Position numbers and translations under genes: made by a program. From JBDWFY01 sp039976075 (GTDB lineage Bacteria > Pseudomonadota > Alphaproteobacteria > Rhizobiales > Stappiaceae): a stretch of DNA of 64,000 nucleotides. The notes beneath the pieces are model-generated. The model saw only the letters and a program-made list of their open reading frames with translations. It searched no databases and was not told the origin of the DNA. Position 1 is the stretch's first letter, and each line of letters starts with the position of its first letter. The DNA lies in contig JBDWFY010000001.1 in NCBI GenBank assembly GCA_039976075.1, positions 372,001-436,000 on the forward strand. Direction: 5' to 3'. Positions 35,130 through 43,728 of this stretch are shown piece by piece.

Positions 35130-35960
35130 GTGTCGGCGTTGAAGATCAGCAGCGCCGACACAAAGTGCCATTGCGACGCAGAATGTTCCAGATAGTGACC
35201 GGAAAGCACCCAGGTCCGCTTCCACAATCTCAAAATAAGCAAGCGCGGGTCCGGCAATCGGACTGAACGGTGAATCGGTAATGGCCAGAATCGGTACACC
35301 ATTCGAAGCGGCCTCCTGGATCATTTCAACGGTTGCGGGCGAATAGGGTGTAAAACTGATCGCAACGATCAGATCGTCTGGGCCCGCAGACGCAAGCTGT
35401 TCAGTTCCCAGTCCAGCTACATTATCGATCAGATTGGCCGCAATACCCAGCTTTGCCAGGGCATAAGCCATATAGGAGGCCACCGGAAAGGCGCGCTTGT
35501 GAGCGACCAGGTAGACCATCCGCGCTTTTGCCAAGGCTTCGACACCCTGATCGAGCGCCGCTGGATCAACTGTATCACGCAATCGAATCAGAGAGTCCAC
35601 CGAAGTGTCGACAAACTCCTCCATGAGGCTAAACGGCCCGGCATCCTGCTGAGGTCGCTTTCCTAGTGTGGACAGCCTCTCCTCATAATCCGGCCAACGC
35701 TTTTGCAGGCGGCGCCTGAATACCGTCTGCAAATCTGTAAAGCCTTTATAGCCCAGGTTCTTGGCAAAGCGCACCAGAGTTGAGGGTTGAACTTTCGCCT
35801 TTTCTGCAACTGTCGCTGCAGTCCCAAACGCAATTTCATCGGGATTTGCAACGGCGTAAACAGCAACTTGCGACAGGCGTTTCGGCAGGGCATCTTTGCG
35901 TTCAACAAGGCGGGCCTTAAGATCATCAAACGTCTTTGGCGCTCCGGTAATGTTGCTCAT
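35115..35960 (-). CDS. iolR: RpiR-family transcriptional regulator, IolR-like
   Basis: A 281-residue protein from the ATG at 35960. The N-terminal helix-turn-helix domain (about 20-75) contains AATVAEKAKVQPSTLVRFAKNLGY, followed by a SIS sugar-phosphate-binding domain (about 120-260), where VAISFTPYSPAT and ILAITDSPFSP match the SIS fold. Such proteins in rhizobia repress inositol genes. Location between iolG and a second dehydrogenase, plus a matching palindrome in its own promoter region, supports the IolR assignment. Autoregulation is likely. Confidence 0.85.
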   Translation of the reverse strand: MSNITGAPKTFDDLKARLVERKDALPKRLSQVAVYAVANPDEIAFGTAATVAEKAKVQPSTLVRFAKNLGYKGFTDLQTVFRRRLQKRWPDYEERLSTLGKRPQQDAGPFSLMEEFVDTSVDSLIRLRDTVDPAALDQGVEALAKARMVYLVAHKRAFPVASYMAYALAKLGIAANLIDNVAGLGTEQLASAGPDDLIVAISFTPYSPATVEMIQEAASNGVPILAITDSPFSPIAGPALAYFEIVEADLGAFRSLSGTFCVAMALCVGAADLQRRHKNPG

Positions 35961-36012
35961 TCGGCTGTCCGCCCCGTTTTGGTGTTGTTGCCGCAAGTAT
36001 AAAAATCAAAAA

Positions 36013-36028
36013 TGGAATAAAAATTCCA
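36013..36028. promoter_or_regulatory. IolR-type operator, GGAA-N6-TTCC
   Basis: The palindrome TGGAATAAAAATTCCA contains GGAA-TAAAAA-TTCC, an exact match to the recognition motif reported for Sinorhizobium IolR. It lies in the divergent promoter region, 53 bp upstream of the regulator start and about 105 bp upstream of the dehydrogenase start at 36133. Confidence 0.7.
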
Positions 36029-36132
36029 AAATGTAAATATTGAGGTCGCGACGTTCTCATATTGGCGTTAAACTGCCGTTGTTCAACCGGGAACTTTTCC
36101 CATAACTTTGTAAATTCATTAGGAAGCGTTTG

Positions 36133-37257
36133 ATGAAAGAAATCGGCATTGCACTTATCGGGACCGGTTTTATGGGTAAATGCCACGCACTTGCGTGGAA
36201 TTCAGTTACCCCAGTGTTTGGCGGTAAGATCAAACCCCGCCTGGAAATATTGTGCGATGTTGATGAAGCAGCCATTCGGAAGTTGGGCCCGGAATATGGT
36301 TTCGCCCGTACTTCAACCGATTGGCGGCAGGTTGTGGCCGACCCCGCCATCGACATTGTCTCAATAACCACACCAAACGGACTGCATCGTGAAATGGCGA
36401 TTGCGGCGCTTGCTGCGGGAAAACATGTCTGGTGCGAAAAACCGATGGCGTTAGACCTTGCCGATGCAACGGAAATGGCGGATGCGGCCGCAACGGCGTC
36501 CGGTAAGTCGCTGCTGGGCTACAACTATATAAGAAACCCTGCGCTCCAGCAGGCAAAAAAAATAATCTCAGACGGCACCATCGGCGATATCATTCATTTC
36601 AGGGGGCAGGTCGACGAAGACTATATGGCCGACGGCGACCTACCCTGGTCCTGGCGGGCACGGATCGCTGATGGCGGATTGGGTGTCCTGGGCGATCTGA
36701 CCTGCCATCTGGTCAGTCTTGCACATTACTTCGTGGGACATATCAAAGAGCTGTCCGCCGATGTCGAGACGGTCTACAAAACCCGGCCATTGCCAGATAT
36801 GACTGGCGAGCAGGGCGTTGTCGAAAATGAAGATATCGCTCACGCCCTGGTACGATTTGACAATGGCGTTTCAGGAACGATGTGCAGCTCGCGCACCGCA
36901 TGGGGTCGCAAAAACCTGATCAGATTGGAAATACACGGCACCTGCGGAATGCTGACATTCGATCAGGAGCGTTTGAACGAAATCAATTTATTCGTCAATG
37001 AGGGTCCGAAGGAAATTCAGGGGTTTCGGCAGGTTCTCAGCGGTCCCCCGCATCCCCAATACAGCAACTTTGTTCCAGCACCGGGACACCAGCTGGGGTT
37101 CAATGACCTCAAAGTGATTGAGGCCGCCCATTTTCTTGAATGTATTGAAAAAAATGATCAGCCGTGTGTCGATTTTGCTGAAGGACTATTGATCGAGAAG
37201 GTTATTCACGGTTTCATTCGTTCAGCACAGGAACGTCGATGGGTCAGCGTTTCGTGA
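36133..37257 (+). CDS. Gfo/Idh/MocA-family dehydrogenase, probable inositol or sugar oxidoreductase
   Basis: A 374-residue NAD(P)-dependent oxidoreductase; the ATG at 36133 follows TTAGGAAG at proper distance, and the preceding TTG is not needed. Motifs are the loop GTGFMGKCHA, VWCEKPMALDL with the catalytic Lys, and GDLTCH with the Asp/His pair. It is divergent from the IolR-like gene and shares its operator, so it is probably induced by inositol. It may act on scyllo-inositol or another stereoisomer; the specific substrate is not evident. No linked gene follows, only about 480 bp of non-coding DNA. Confidence 0.85.
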   Translation: MKEIGIALIGTGFMGKCHALAWNSVTPVFGGKIKPRLEILCDVDEAAIRKLGPEYGFARTSTDWRQVVADPAIDIVSITTPNGLHREMAIAALAAGKHVWCEKPMALDLADATEMADAAATASGKSLLGYNYIRNPALQQAKKIISDGTIGDIIHFRGQVDEDYMADGDLPWSWRARIADGGLGVLGDLTCHLVSLAHYFVGHIKELSADVETVYKTRPLPDMTGEQGVVENEDIAHALVRFDNGVSGTMCSSRTAWGRKNLIRLEIHGTCGMLTFDQERLNEINLFVNEGPKEIQGFRQVLSGPPHPQYSNFVPAPGHQLGFNDLKVIEAAHFLECIEKNDQPCVDFAEGLLIEKVIHGFIRSAQERRWVSVS

Positions 37258-37736
37258 AACGCATGTTGGACGCAGCGCTGGGTACGTGCATGGATCAAGT
37301 GGCAATATTGGGGATGGATTCCACATTGTAGCAGTAGAGAATCAATGCCGATTTCCGAATAATTTGACGATCTTGGCGTTCAGGTGCCTTAACACGGCCC
37401 GATTGGGGCGACATTATCAAGCAAGCCAGTTTGCCAAAAAAGTCATTTCAATCCCGAAAGAGTGTCAATTGGGAAACACTTGCTCTTTCAAACACCTCTA
37501 TGACGCTTGCGGGAGACGAAAAACGCTGAACTGTGATCTGGACAACATTAATAAAGTTGCAGTGAACAGTAAGGTAGGCTCAACGAAATTTGATGTCGGA
37601 TGGCAACGATTGGTCAACCGACATCCTATATAAGACTATTGAATGGGGCCGATAGAGTCCTGACACGCAGGGTGCCGTTTGGATGAATCCTTCGAATTGT
37701 ATCGGGTAATTCAGAAGTTTGGGTGGAAGTTTGGGA
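37258..37736. other. Intergenic region, 479 bp, with an inverted repeat
   Basis: No gene is supported; an open frame at 37286-37633 has no ribosome site and no recognisable composition. At 37592-37599 and 37618-37625 a perfect 8-bp inverted repeat, GATGTCGG/CCGACATC, with an 18-base spacer precedes a TATATAAG sequence (37627). This is an operator-like arrangement about 110 bp upstream of the L,D-transpeptidase gene. Confidence 0.4.
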
Positions 37737-39632
37737 ATGGCCAGGAAATTTCAGTTTGGTATTATTGCAACCCTGTGCGTCGCGGTTGCTGGCACTTCCA
37801 TGGTGCCGATTACTCCTGCGCAAGCGCAGGGAATATTCGAATTTCTTCGTTCGCCCCGCGAACGGGAGCTTCGGAGGCAGCGTGCTTATCAGAAGCGACT
37901 GTACAAACAAGAGCAACAGCGTAAGAGACAACAAGTCCGGGCACCTCGCATCTCAGTAAAGGCCACTCGGTACTACAAGTACAAAGCTGAAAAGCCTCGT
38001 TTGATTTCCTTTAAGAGCCTGTCGACTATCGCAACCGCCTCTGCGGACGATCTGACGGCGCCTACCATTGGCAACAGCCCGTTTGACGAAGCGCGGCCAT
38101 TTCTCGCAGAATTGAAGCTGCGGGCATTGCCTGAAGTGGGCGAAGCGCTCAAAGCACATTATCAACAATATCCGCATTTCGTGTGGCTTAACGACGGCAA
38201 GATAAACGCCAAGGCACGCAACGCGCTGGTTGTCCTTTCCTCAGCAGATAAGTATGGCCTGGACCCAGCGGATTACGATGTTGTCCTGCCAGCCCGAGAT
38301 CAGGTGTTGACCGAGGAAGATTTGCGTATCCGCAACCTCGTGGAATTTGAGATGGCGCTTTCGGCGAAAGTTCTGACCTACGTGATGGACGCTACTCGCG
38401 GACGCGTTAATCCGAACAAGATCTCCGGCTATCACGATCTTCCCCAGCATAAGGTGGATCTGGCAGGCGCCCTGACGGTTGTTTCTGAGACAGACGACGT
38501 CGAAAAATATCTGGCTGGCGTCAATCCCAACAATGCACAGTTTCGCGCTTTGACCGAAGAGCTTGCGCGTTTGAAAGATGCCGATGAGTCGGAGCGTGTC
38601 GAAATAGCTGACGGTACGCTGATAAAGCCCGGCAAGCTGCATCCTGAGCTTCCCAACGTTATTGCGGCCATTCTTCTGAAGGGTTCAGACGAGCTGAAAG
38701 AGAAGCACGCAGCAACCTTTGCTGCCTATCTGGGCGGAGAAGACTACTCACCGCCACTCGTAGAACTCGTGCGCGACTTTCAGCAGGAAAGCAATTTGAA
38801 GCCGGATGGCATAGTCGGCAGGAATTCAATCCGCGCCATGGTTGATATGAGCAACGCTCAGAAAATCGAAAAAGTTCAACTGGCAATGGAGCGTGTGCGC
38901 TGGTTGCCACGTCAACTCGGCCCGAGGCGGGTATTCATCAACCAGCCTGCCTATCAGGCTGCTTATTTCGAAAATGACAAAGAAAAGTTGAATATGCGCG
39001 TCGTGGTTGGCAAAAAGTCAAACCAGACCAACTTCTTCTACGATGAGATCGAGACAGTGGAATACAACCCTTATTGGGGCGTGCCAAGGTCGATCATTGT
39101 CAAGGAAATGTTGCCGAAGCTCTATAATGATCCCTCTTATCTCGATCGCAACGGCTATGAAGTGACCACAGCCCGCGGCCGTCGTGTCGCCTCACGCAAT
39201 GTCGATTGGTATAATGTTGCGGCACAAAATGCACCGATCAATGTTCGGCAGCGCCCGGGTAAACGCAATGCACTTGGTGAACTGAAAATTCTGTTCCCGA
39301 ACAAGCATGCCATTTACATGCATGACACGCCCTCGAAGAGTCTTTTCAACAAAGACATTCGGGCATTCAGTCATGGCTGCGTGCGTCTACACGATCCAAG
39401 GGGTATGGCCGCTGCCGTTCTGGGAACGGACAAAGAATATATCGCATCTCAGATCGCGCTCGGTAAAAACAAGGCAGAGAAAGTGCCTGGTAATATCCCG
39501 GTTTACGTTTCTTACTTCACTGCTTGGCCCTCAGCCGATGAAGAAGTCAAATATTATGCCGATATTTATTCTCGAGACTCATATTTGAAAAAGGCAATTG
39601 CCAGCACCGTCAAGGCAAGGCAGGGCGTCTGA
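37737..39632 (+). CDS. Periplasmic L,D-transpeptidase, YcbB-like
   Basis: A 631-residue cell-wall enzyme. The ATG at 37737 follows GTGGAAG; a TTG six codons earlier is less likely. Residues 1-31 form a signal peptide ending PAQAQG. An Arg- and Gln-rich basic stretch follows (about 38-70). The peptidoglycan-binding domain is near 340-370 (VELVRDFQQESNLKPDGIVG). The YkuD catalytic domain contains SHGCVRLHDPRGMA (about 548-561), with the nucleophile Cys and preceding His, and HAIYMHDTPSK. It makes 3-3 crosslinks or attaches proteins to peptidoglycan. The basic segment after the signal peptide is notable and could bind anionic wall polymers. Confidence 0.92.
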   Translation: MARKFQFGIIATLCVAVAGTSMVPITPAQAQGIFEFLRSPRERELRRQRAYQKRLYKQEQQRKRQQVRAPRISVKATRYYKYKAEKPRLISFKSLSTIATASADDLTAPTIGNSPFDEARPFLAELKLRALPEVGEALKAHYQQYPHFVWLNDGKINAKARNALVVLSSADKYGLDPADYDVVLPARDQVLTEEDLRIRNLVEFEMALSAKVLTYVMDATRGRVNPNKISGYHDLPQHKVDLAGALTVVSETDDVEKYLAGVNPNNAQFRALTEELARLKDADESERVEIADGTLIKPGKLHPELPNVIAAILLKGSDELKEKHAATFAAYLGGEDYSPPLVELVRDFQQESNLKPDGIVGRNSIRAMVDMSNAQKIEKVQLAMERVRWLPRQLGPRRVFINQPAYQAAYFENDKEKLNMRVVVGKKSNQTNFFYDEIETVEYNPYWGVPRSIIVKEMLPKLYNDPSYLDRNGYEVTTARGRRVASRNVDWYNVAAQNAPINVRQRPGKRNALGELKILFPNKHAIYMHDTPSKSLFNKDIRAFSHGCVRLHDPRGMAAAVLGTDKEYIASQIALGKNKAEKVPGNIPVYVSYFTAWPSADEEVKYYADIYSRDSYLKKAIASTVKARQGV

Positions 39633-39661
39633 GACGTTCCAATCTATAAAACCAGTTGAAA

Positions 39662-39690
39662 AAGGGCAGCGTCATTGGCGCTGCCCTTCT
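39662..39690 (+). terminator. Intrinsic terminator after the L,D-transpeptidase gene
   Basis: The inverted repeat AAGGGCAGCG/CGCTGCCCTT (39662-39671 and 39679-39688) is followed by CTTCATC. It lies between the transpeptidase and the convergent LysR gene. Confidence 0.75.
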
Positions 39691-39707
39691 TCATCAGTCT
39701 TGCTCAA

Positions 39708-40628
39708 TCAATGGTCATGATCAATCAGTACATTCTCAGAAAAAATGGATCTCTCCTGATCAACAAGAGTATGGATGTAGTCGGAGACAGCTTTTATCCT
39801 GCCTAGGTTTCTGGTGTTTTCATGGAAAACGATCCAGTAGGCCCGGCGCAGAATGATATCGCCCAGTATACGAACCAGTCCCGGATCTCTTTGGGCGATG
39901 AAGCTGTGGAGCACCCCAATGCCATCGCCTGCTCTTACTGCTTCGGTTTGACCCAGCGCACTTGAACATTCAAACCGTGCCTGCCAGTTCTTGTCGATTT
40001 GCTGCGCATAGTTGAGTGGCGCACTAAAAATCAGATCCTCGACATACCCGATCAGATCATGATTTGTCAGCTCTTCGACAGTTTCTGGTGTGCCTGCCGA
40101 TTCCAGATAATTTTTTGAGGCATAAAGAGCCAGCGTATAGTCGACAAGTTTCCGCGCGACCAACCTTCCATGGGCCGGACGCTCTACAGTTATGGCAATA
40201 TCGGCCTCACGACGGGATATCGAGAACGATCTGGGAACGGGTACAAGCTGTATCGTCAGGTTCGGAAATTTACGGGTCAGTTCTCCCAGGCGAGAAGCAA
40301 GAAAGGCGATGCCAAATCCATCCGGAGCCCCGATACGCACAGTCCCGGAGACAGAAATATCGCTTTCTCCGATACGGGCTTGAACAGAAAACATTTCAGT
40401 TTCCATTCGCTCGGCGGCAAGCAGAAACTCCTCACCGGCTTCGGTCAGATCCGTGCCGTTCGTTCGACGGCTGACAAGCTGTGTATTGAGTGACTTCTCA
40501 AGTGCCGTCAGTCTGCGACTGACGGTGGCATGATTTATTCCCAACCTCCTGGATCCGGCTAAAATTTGTCCCGTTCGCGCGACAGCCAGAAATATTCGGA
40601 CATCGTCCCAGTTCATTTTTTTACTCAT
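39708..40628 (-). CDS. LysR-family transcriptional regulator
   Basis: A 306-residue regulator with the winged helix at the N-terminus (NWDDVRIFLAVARTG, LGINHATVSRRLTALEKSL) and a LysR substrate domain. It is divergent from the methylmalonate-semialdehyde dehydrogenase gene, with a spacer of 160 bp, the standard LysR arrangement. Control of mmsA in response to a catabolic intermediate is therefore likely but not shown. Confidence 0.9.
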   Translation of the reverse strand: MSKKMNWDDVRIFLAVARTGQILAGSRRLGINHATVSRRLTALEKSLNTQLVSRRTNGTDLTEAGEEFLLAAERMETEMFSVQARIGESDISVSGTVRIGAPDGFGIAFLASRLGELTRKFPNLTIQLVPVPRSFSISRREADIAITVERPAHGRLVARKLVDYTLALYASKNYLESAGTPETVEELTNHDLIGYVEDLIFSAPLNYAQQIDKNWQARFECSSALGQTEAVRAGDGIGVLHSFIAQRDPGLVRILGDIILRRAYWIVFHENTRNLGRIKAVSDYIHTLVDQERSIFSENVLIDHDH

Positions 40629-40788
40629 TTACCATGAGCATCAAAATATGCACATCGGATGCGCTAAGTCGAGCATTGATCGACGATTATTGAAGTGCAA
40701 TGATGGGGAGGAGTACAATGATATTTTCAGCCGGCCTGCCGGTTCAGGTGCCGCACAGACGGCCAGTCTACAGTTGAGAGGGATGAAT

Positions 40789-42288
40789 ATGACCCGAAAA
40801 ATCGGTCACTTTGTTGGTGGTGAGCATGTGGAAGGGCGATCAGGGCGCTTCGCAGATGTATTTAATCCGGCAACAGGCGAGGTTCAGGCACAGGTATCCT
40901 TGGCCAGTCAGGATGAATTGAGCGCGGCTATAGAAAACGCCGCAGCGGCCCAACCCGAATGGGCTGCAACCAATCCGCAGCGCCGTGCCCGTGTCCTGAT
41001 GAAATTCGTTCAGCTGCTTAATCGTGACATGGACAAACTGGCCGAAGCTCTTTCGGCGGAACATGGCAAGACACTGCCTGATGCCAAAGGCGATGTCATT
41101 CGCGGATTGGAAGTTGCCGAGTTCTGCATTGGCGCTCCACATCTGCTCAAGGGTGAATACTCCGAAAGCGCTGGCCCGGGCATTGACATGTATTCCATGC
41201 GTCAGCCGCTTGGTGTTGTTGCCGGTATCACGCCGTTCAACTTCCCTGCTATGATTCCGATGTGGAAATTCTGCCCGGCTATTGCCGCAGGTAACGCTTT
41301 CATTCTGAAGCCATCGGAGCGCGATCCGTCCGTGCCCCTGATGCTGGCTGAACTGATGCTTGAAGCGGGTGCACCTCCAGGCATTCTGAACGTTGTCAAC
41401 GGAGACAAGGAAGCTGTAGACGGCATACTGGATAGCCCGACAATTCAGGCCGTCGGTTTCGTCGGCTCCACGCCCATAGCCCATTATGTCTACTCACGCG
41501 GTACAGCTGCAGGAAAACGCGTTCAGTGCTTTGGTGGTGCCAAAAACCATATGCTGATCATGCCTGATGCGGACTTGGACCAGGCAGCCGATGCGCTGAT
41601 TGGTGCCGGATATGGTGCAGCCGGAGAACGCTGCATGGCTATTTCCGTCGCCGTTCCTGTTGGCGACACCACCGCGGATGCGCTCGTTGAAAAACTCATT
41701 CCGAAAATCGAGAATCTCAAGATCGGTCCCTACACCGCCGGAGACGATGTCGATTTTGGCCCGCTTGTGACCAGGGAAGCGCAGCAGCGTGTGCAGGGAC
41801 TGGTGGAAAGCGGCTTGTCCCAGGGAGCAAAACTGGCTGTTGATGGCCGAGCCTTCAAGATGCAGGGATACGAGGACGGATATTTCATGGGCGGATGTCT
41901 GTTTGATCATGTGACGAAAGACATGGACATCTATAAACAGGAGATCTTCGGACCAGTACTCTCGGTAGTCCGCGCTCAGAGCTATGAAGAGGCAATCGAT
42001 CTGCCCATGAGCCATGAGTACGGTAACGGTACAGCCATATTTACCCGTGATGGCGATACCGCTCGCGATTTCTGTTCCCGGATAAATATCGGCATGGTCG
42101 GTGTAAATGTCCCGATTCCCGTTCCGCTTGCCTATCACACCTTCGGCGGCTGGAAAAAATCGGGCTTTGGAGATCTCAATCAGCATGGTCCGGACGCGTT
42201 CCGGTTCTACACCCGAACAAAGACAGTCACCTCGCGGTGGCCATCAGGCTTGAAAGACGGAGCGGAGTTCGTCATCCCAACGATGTAA
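40789..42288 (+). CDS. mmsA: Methylmalonate-semialdehyde dehydrogenase (MmsA/IolA)
   Basis: A 499-residue CoA-acylating aldehyde dehydrogenase. GAGAGGG six bases upstream favours the ATG at 40789; the in-frame region back to 40648 looks non-coding. The protein shows GITPFNFPAMIPMWKF, the NAD-binding VGFVGSTPIAHYV, and the catalytic Cys in AAGERCMAISVAV. It converts methylmalonate semialdehyde or malonate semialdehyde to propionyl- or acetyl-CoA, ending valine and inositol degradation. It lies about 3.5 kb from the inositol genes and is divergent from a LysR gene. No IolR motif was seen in its promoter region. Confidence 0.94.
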   Translation: MTRKIGHFVGGEHVEGRSGRFADVFNPATGEVQAQVSLASQDELSAAIENAAAAQPEWAATNPQRRARVLMKFVQLLNRDMDKLAEALSAEHGKTLPDAKGDVIRGLEVAEFCIGAPHLLKGEYSESAGPGIDMYSMRQPLGVVAGITPFNFPAMIPMWKFCPAIAAGNAFILKPSERDPSVPLMLAELMLEAGAPPGILNVVNGDKEAVDGILDSPTIQAVGFVGSTPIAHYVYSRGTAAGKRVQCFGGAKNHMLIMPDADLDQAADALIGAGYGAAGERCMAISVAVPVGDTTADALVEKLIPKIENLKIGPYTAGDDVDFGPLVTREAQQRVQGLVESGLSQGAKLAVDGRAFKMQGYEDGYFMGGCLFDHVTKDMDIYKQEIFGPVLSVVRAQSYEEAIDLPMSHEYGNGTAIFTRDGDTARDFCSRINIGMVGVNVPIPVPLAYHTFGGWKKSGFGDLNQHGPDAFRFYTRTKTVTSRWPSGLKDGAEFVIPTM

Positions 42289-42312
42289 ATTTGGGTATCT
42301 TCCGAACGCATC

Positions 42313-42340
42313 AGAAGGCGCTGTCCACGCAGCGCCTTCT
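42313..42340 (+). terminator. Intrinsic terminator after mmsA
   Basis: A perfect 11-bp inverted repeat, AGAAGGCGCTG and CAGCGCCTTCT, with a 6-base loop is followed by TTCG. It lies 24 bp after the mmsA stop and before the convergent small gene. Confidence 0.8.
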
Positions 42341-42362
42341 TTCGATTCGGGGCATAGGGGTG

Positions 42363-42659
42363 TCAGGCAGGCAACAGAGCATCCTCGAAATAGTGGTCCA
42401 TCGATATGATTTCATCGAGCTGGCACATGAAAGGAGCCAGAGCCGGGTCCATCAAAGCGCGTCCGCGCGCATTTCGGGCGCACTCATAGGTTCGCCAATG
42501 AACTATATCGGTAAACCGGCAGGGCTCATCGATTGCTGTGTAGTGTTGCCGGGAAACGAAACCGTCATAAAGCGAAATGACATCATACGCCGCCCGCCGT
42601 GCGTGCTTCGCTTTGTGGGCATTCTTGACGGTGTAAACAACCAACTCAAGACAGGTCAT
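42363..42659 (-). CDS. Small conserved-looking protein, dimeric alpha-beta barrel-like
   Basis: A 98-residue protein from the ATG at 42659, which has GAGGAG about 8 bp upstream; an open extension to 42731 lacks a ribosome site. The start LELVVYTVKNAHKAKHARRAAYDVI and the later FTDIVHWRTYECARNA resemble the strand-helix pattern of antibiotic-biosynthesis monooxygenase or NIPSNAP-like barrels. No catalytic residue can be named. It is divergent from a YafY/WYL regulator (136-bp spacer), a frequent pairing for small enzymes of this type, and could be its target. Confidence 0.6.
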   Translation of the reverse strand: MTCLELVVYTVKNAHKAKHARRAAYDVISLYDGFVSRQHYTAIDEPCRFTDIVHWRTYECARNARGRALMDPALAPFMCQLDEIISMDHYFEDALLPA

Positions 42660-42795
42660 GCCTTCACTCCTCATTGAATGGGGCTTGGATAAGGTCCCAT
42701 GCCATTGCAATCCGAATTCTCTTGAGGTCATAAATAAGCCAGACTTGCTGCCAACCTGATGGCAGCAGTGTTATCAAACTCGGAGAAAAATATTC

Positions 42796-43530
42796 ATGAG
42801 GCGCGCTGAGCGGTTGTTTCGACTGGTGCAGATCCTGCGACAGGCCGGTGGGACGATGACTGCAGCCATGATTGCTGATGAACTGGAAATCTCGGTGCGC
42901 ACAGTCTACCGCGATATCGGACATCTCCAGGGCTCAGGGCTGCCCATCGATGGCGAAGCCGGCGTCGGCTATATGTTACGCCCCGGATTTGATCTGCCCC
43001 CGATGACACTGACAATCGAACAGGCCGAAGCACTGTTGCTCGGAGCCCGACTTGTTGGTGCTGTCGGAGATGCCTCATTGCGGGCGTCTGCGGGAGAGGT
43101 ACTTCAGAAACTGATTGAGGTGTTGCCGGAGGAAACAAGCCAATATGTGTCAAATGCTCCACTGGCGGCTGTTATCGGTGGCGGCGGCGAGGAGAAGGCA
43201 CCCACACCCAACATGAGAAAAGCCATTCGGGAAAAACGAAAAGTCAGCTTTTCGTATTTTAGTTTGAAGCAGGAAAGGACAAACAGGACGATCCGCCCCC
43301 TCGGCCTTACCTGTTTTGGCGCTGTTTGGCTTATGACGGGCTGGTGCGAGCTGCGGAATGACTTTCGCGATTTTCGTGTCGATCGTATTGAAGACTTTGA
43401 CCTCCTCGATGAAATTTTTGCCGATGAAGACCAGAAAACCTATTCCTACTATGTCGAGCATCGTGTGAAACCCTGTCTTTCTGCCGGAAATGACAAGGCA
43501 AGTTATGCACGTTCAGGCGGATTGCACTGA
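42796..43530 (+). CDS. YafY-type HTH-WYL transcriptional regulator
   Basis: A 244-residue protein. An N-terminal HTH_11 domain (about 1-60: RLFRLVQILRQAGGTMTAAMIADEL, ISVRTVYRDIGHLQ) is followed by a WYL-type ligand-sensing domain (about 130-230, with KRKVSFSYFSLK and WCELRNDFRDFRVDRI). GGAGAAAA precedes the ATG. It is divergent from the small protein gene at 42363 and lies about 200 bp upstream of cydD. Control of either neighbour is possible; the divergent one is more likely. Confidence 0.88.
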   Translation: MRRAERLFRLVQILRQAGGTMTAAMIADELEISVRTVYRDIGHLQGSGLPIDGEAGVGYMLRPGFDLPPMTLTIEQAEALLLGARLVGAVGDASLRASAGEVLQKLIEVLPEETSQYVSNAPLAAVIGGGGEEKAPTPNMRKAIREKRKVSFSYFSLKQERTNRTIRPLGLTCFGAVWLMTGWCELRNDFRDFRVDRIEDFDLLDEIFADEDQKTYSYYVEHRVKPCLSAGNDKASYARSGGLH

Positions 43531-43728
43531 GCCGCAAAGAAATCCAATCTACCAAGCGACTATTTGCCGTTGGTGTCCCAATTGCCAAATCCGGCGGGTA
43601 GTTTATGTAAAGATCCAACCGGCCGAAATAATTCGGAACTCATCTTCATGCCTATACAGACAATAGTTTGTAATCAGGCAATGTAATTTGCCGGATCCGA
43701 GAGAACAATTATCAGCCTGTGAGATCAG

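Noticed and set aside
37286..37633. A 115-codon open frame in the spacer before the L,D-transpeptidase gene
   Set aside because: There is no ribosome site, no recognisable motif and a composition like non-coding DNA.
40629..40788. An IolR site in the mmsA promoter, linking it to the inositol regulon
   Set aside because: No GGAA-N6-TTCC or near match is visible in this spacer.
43531..43728. An FNR/FixK box before cydD
   Set aside because: No TTGAT-N4-ATCAA or close relative is present.
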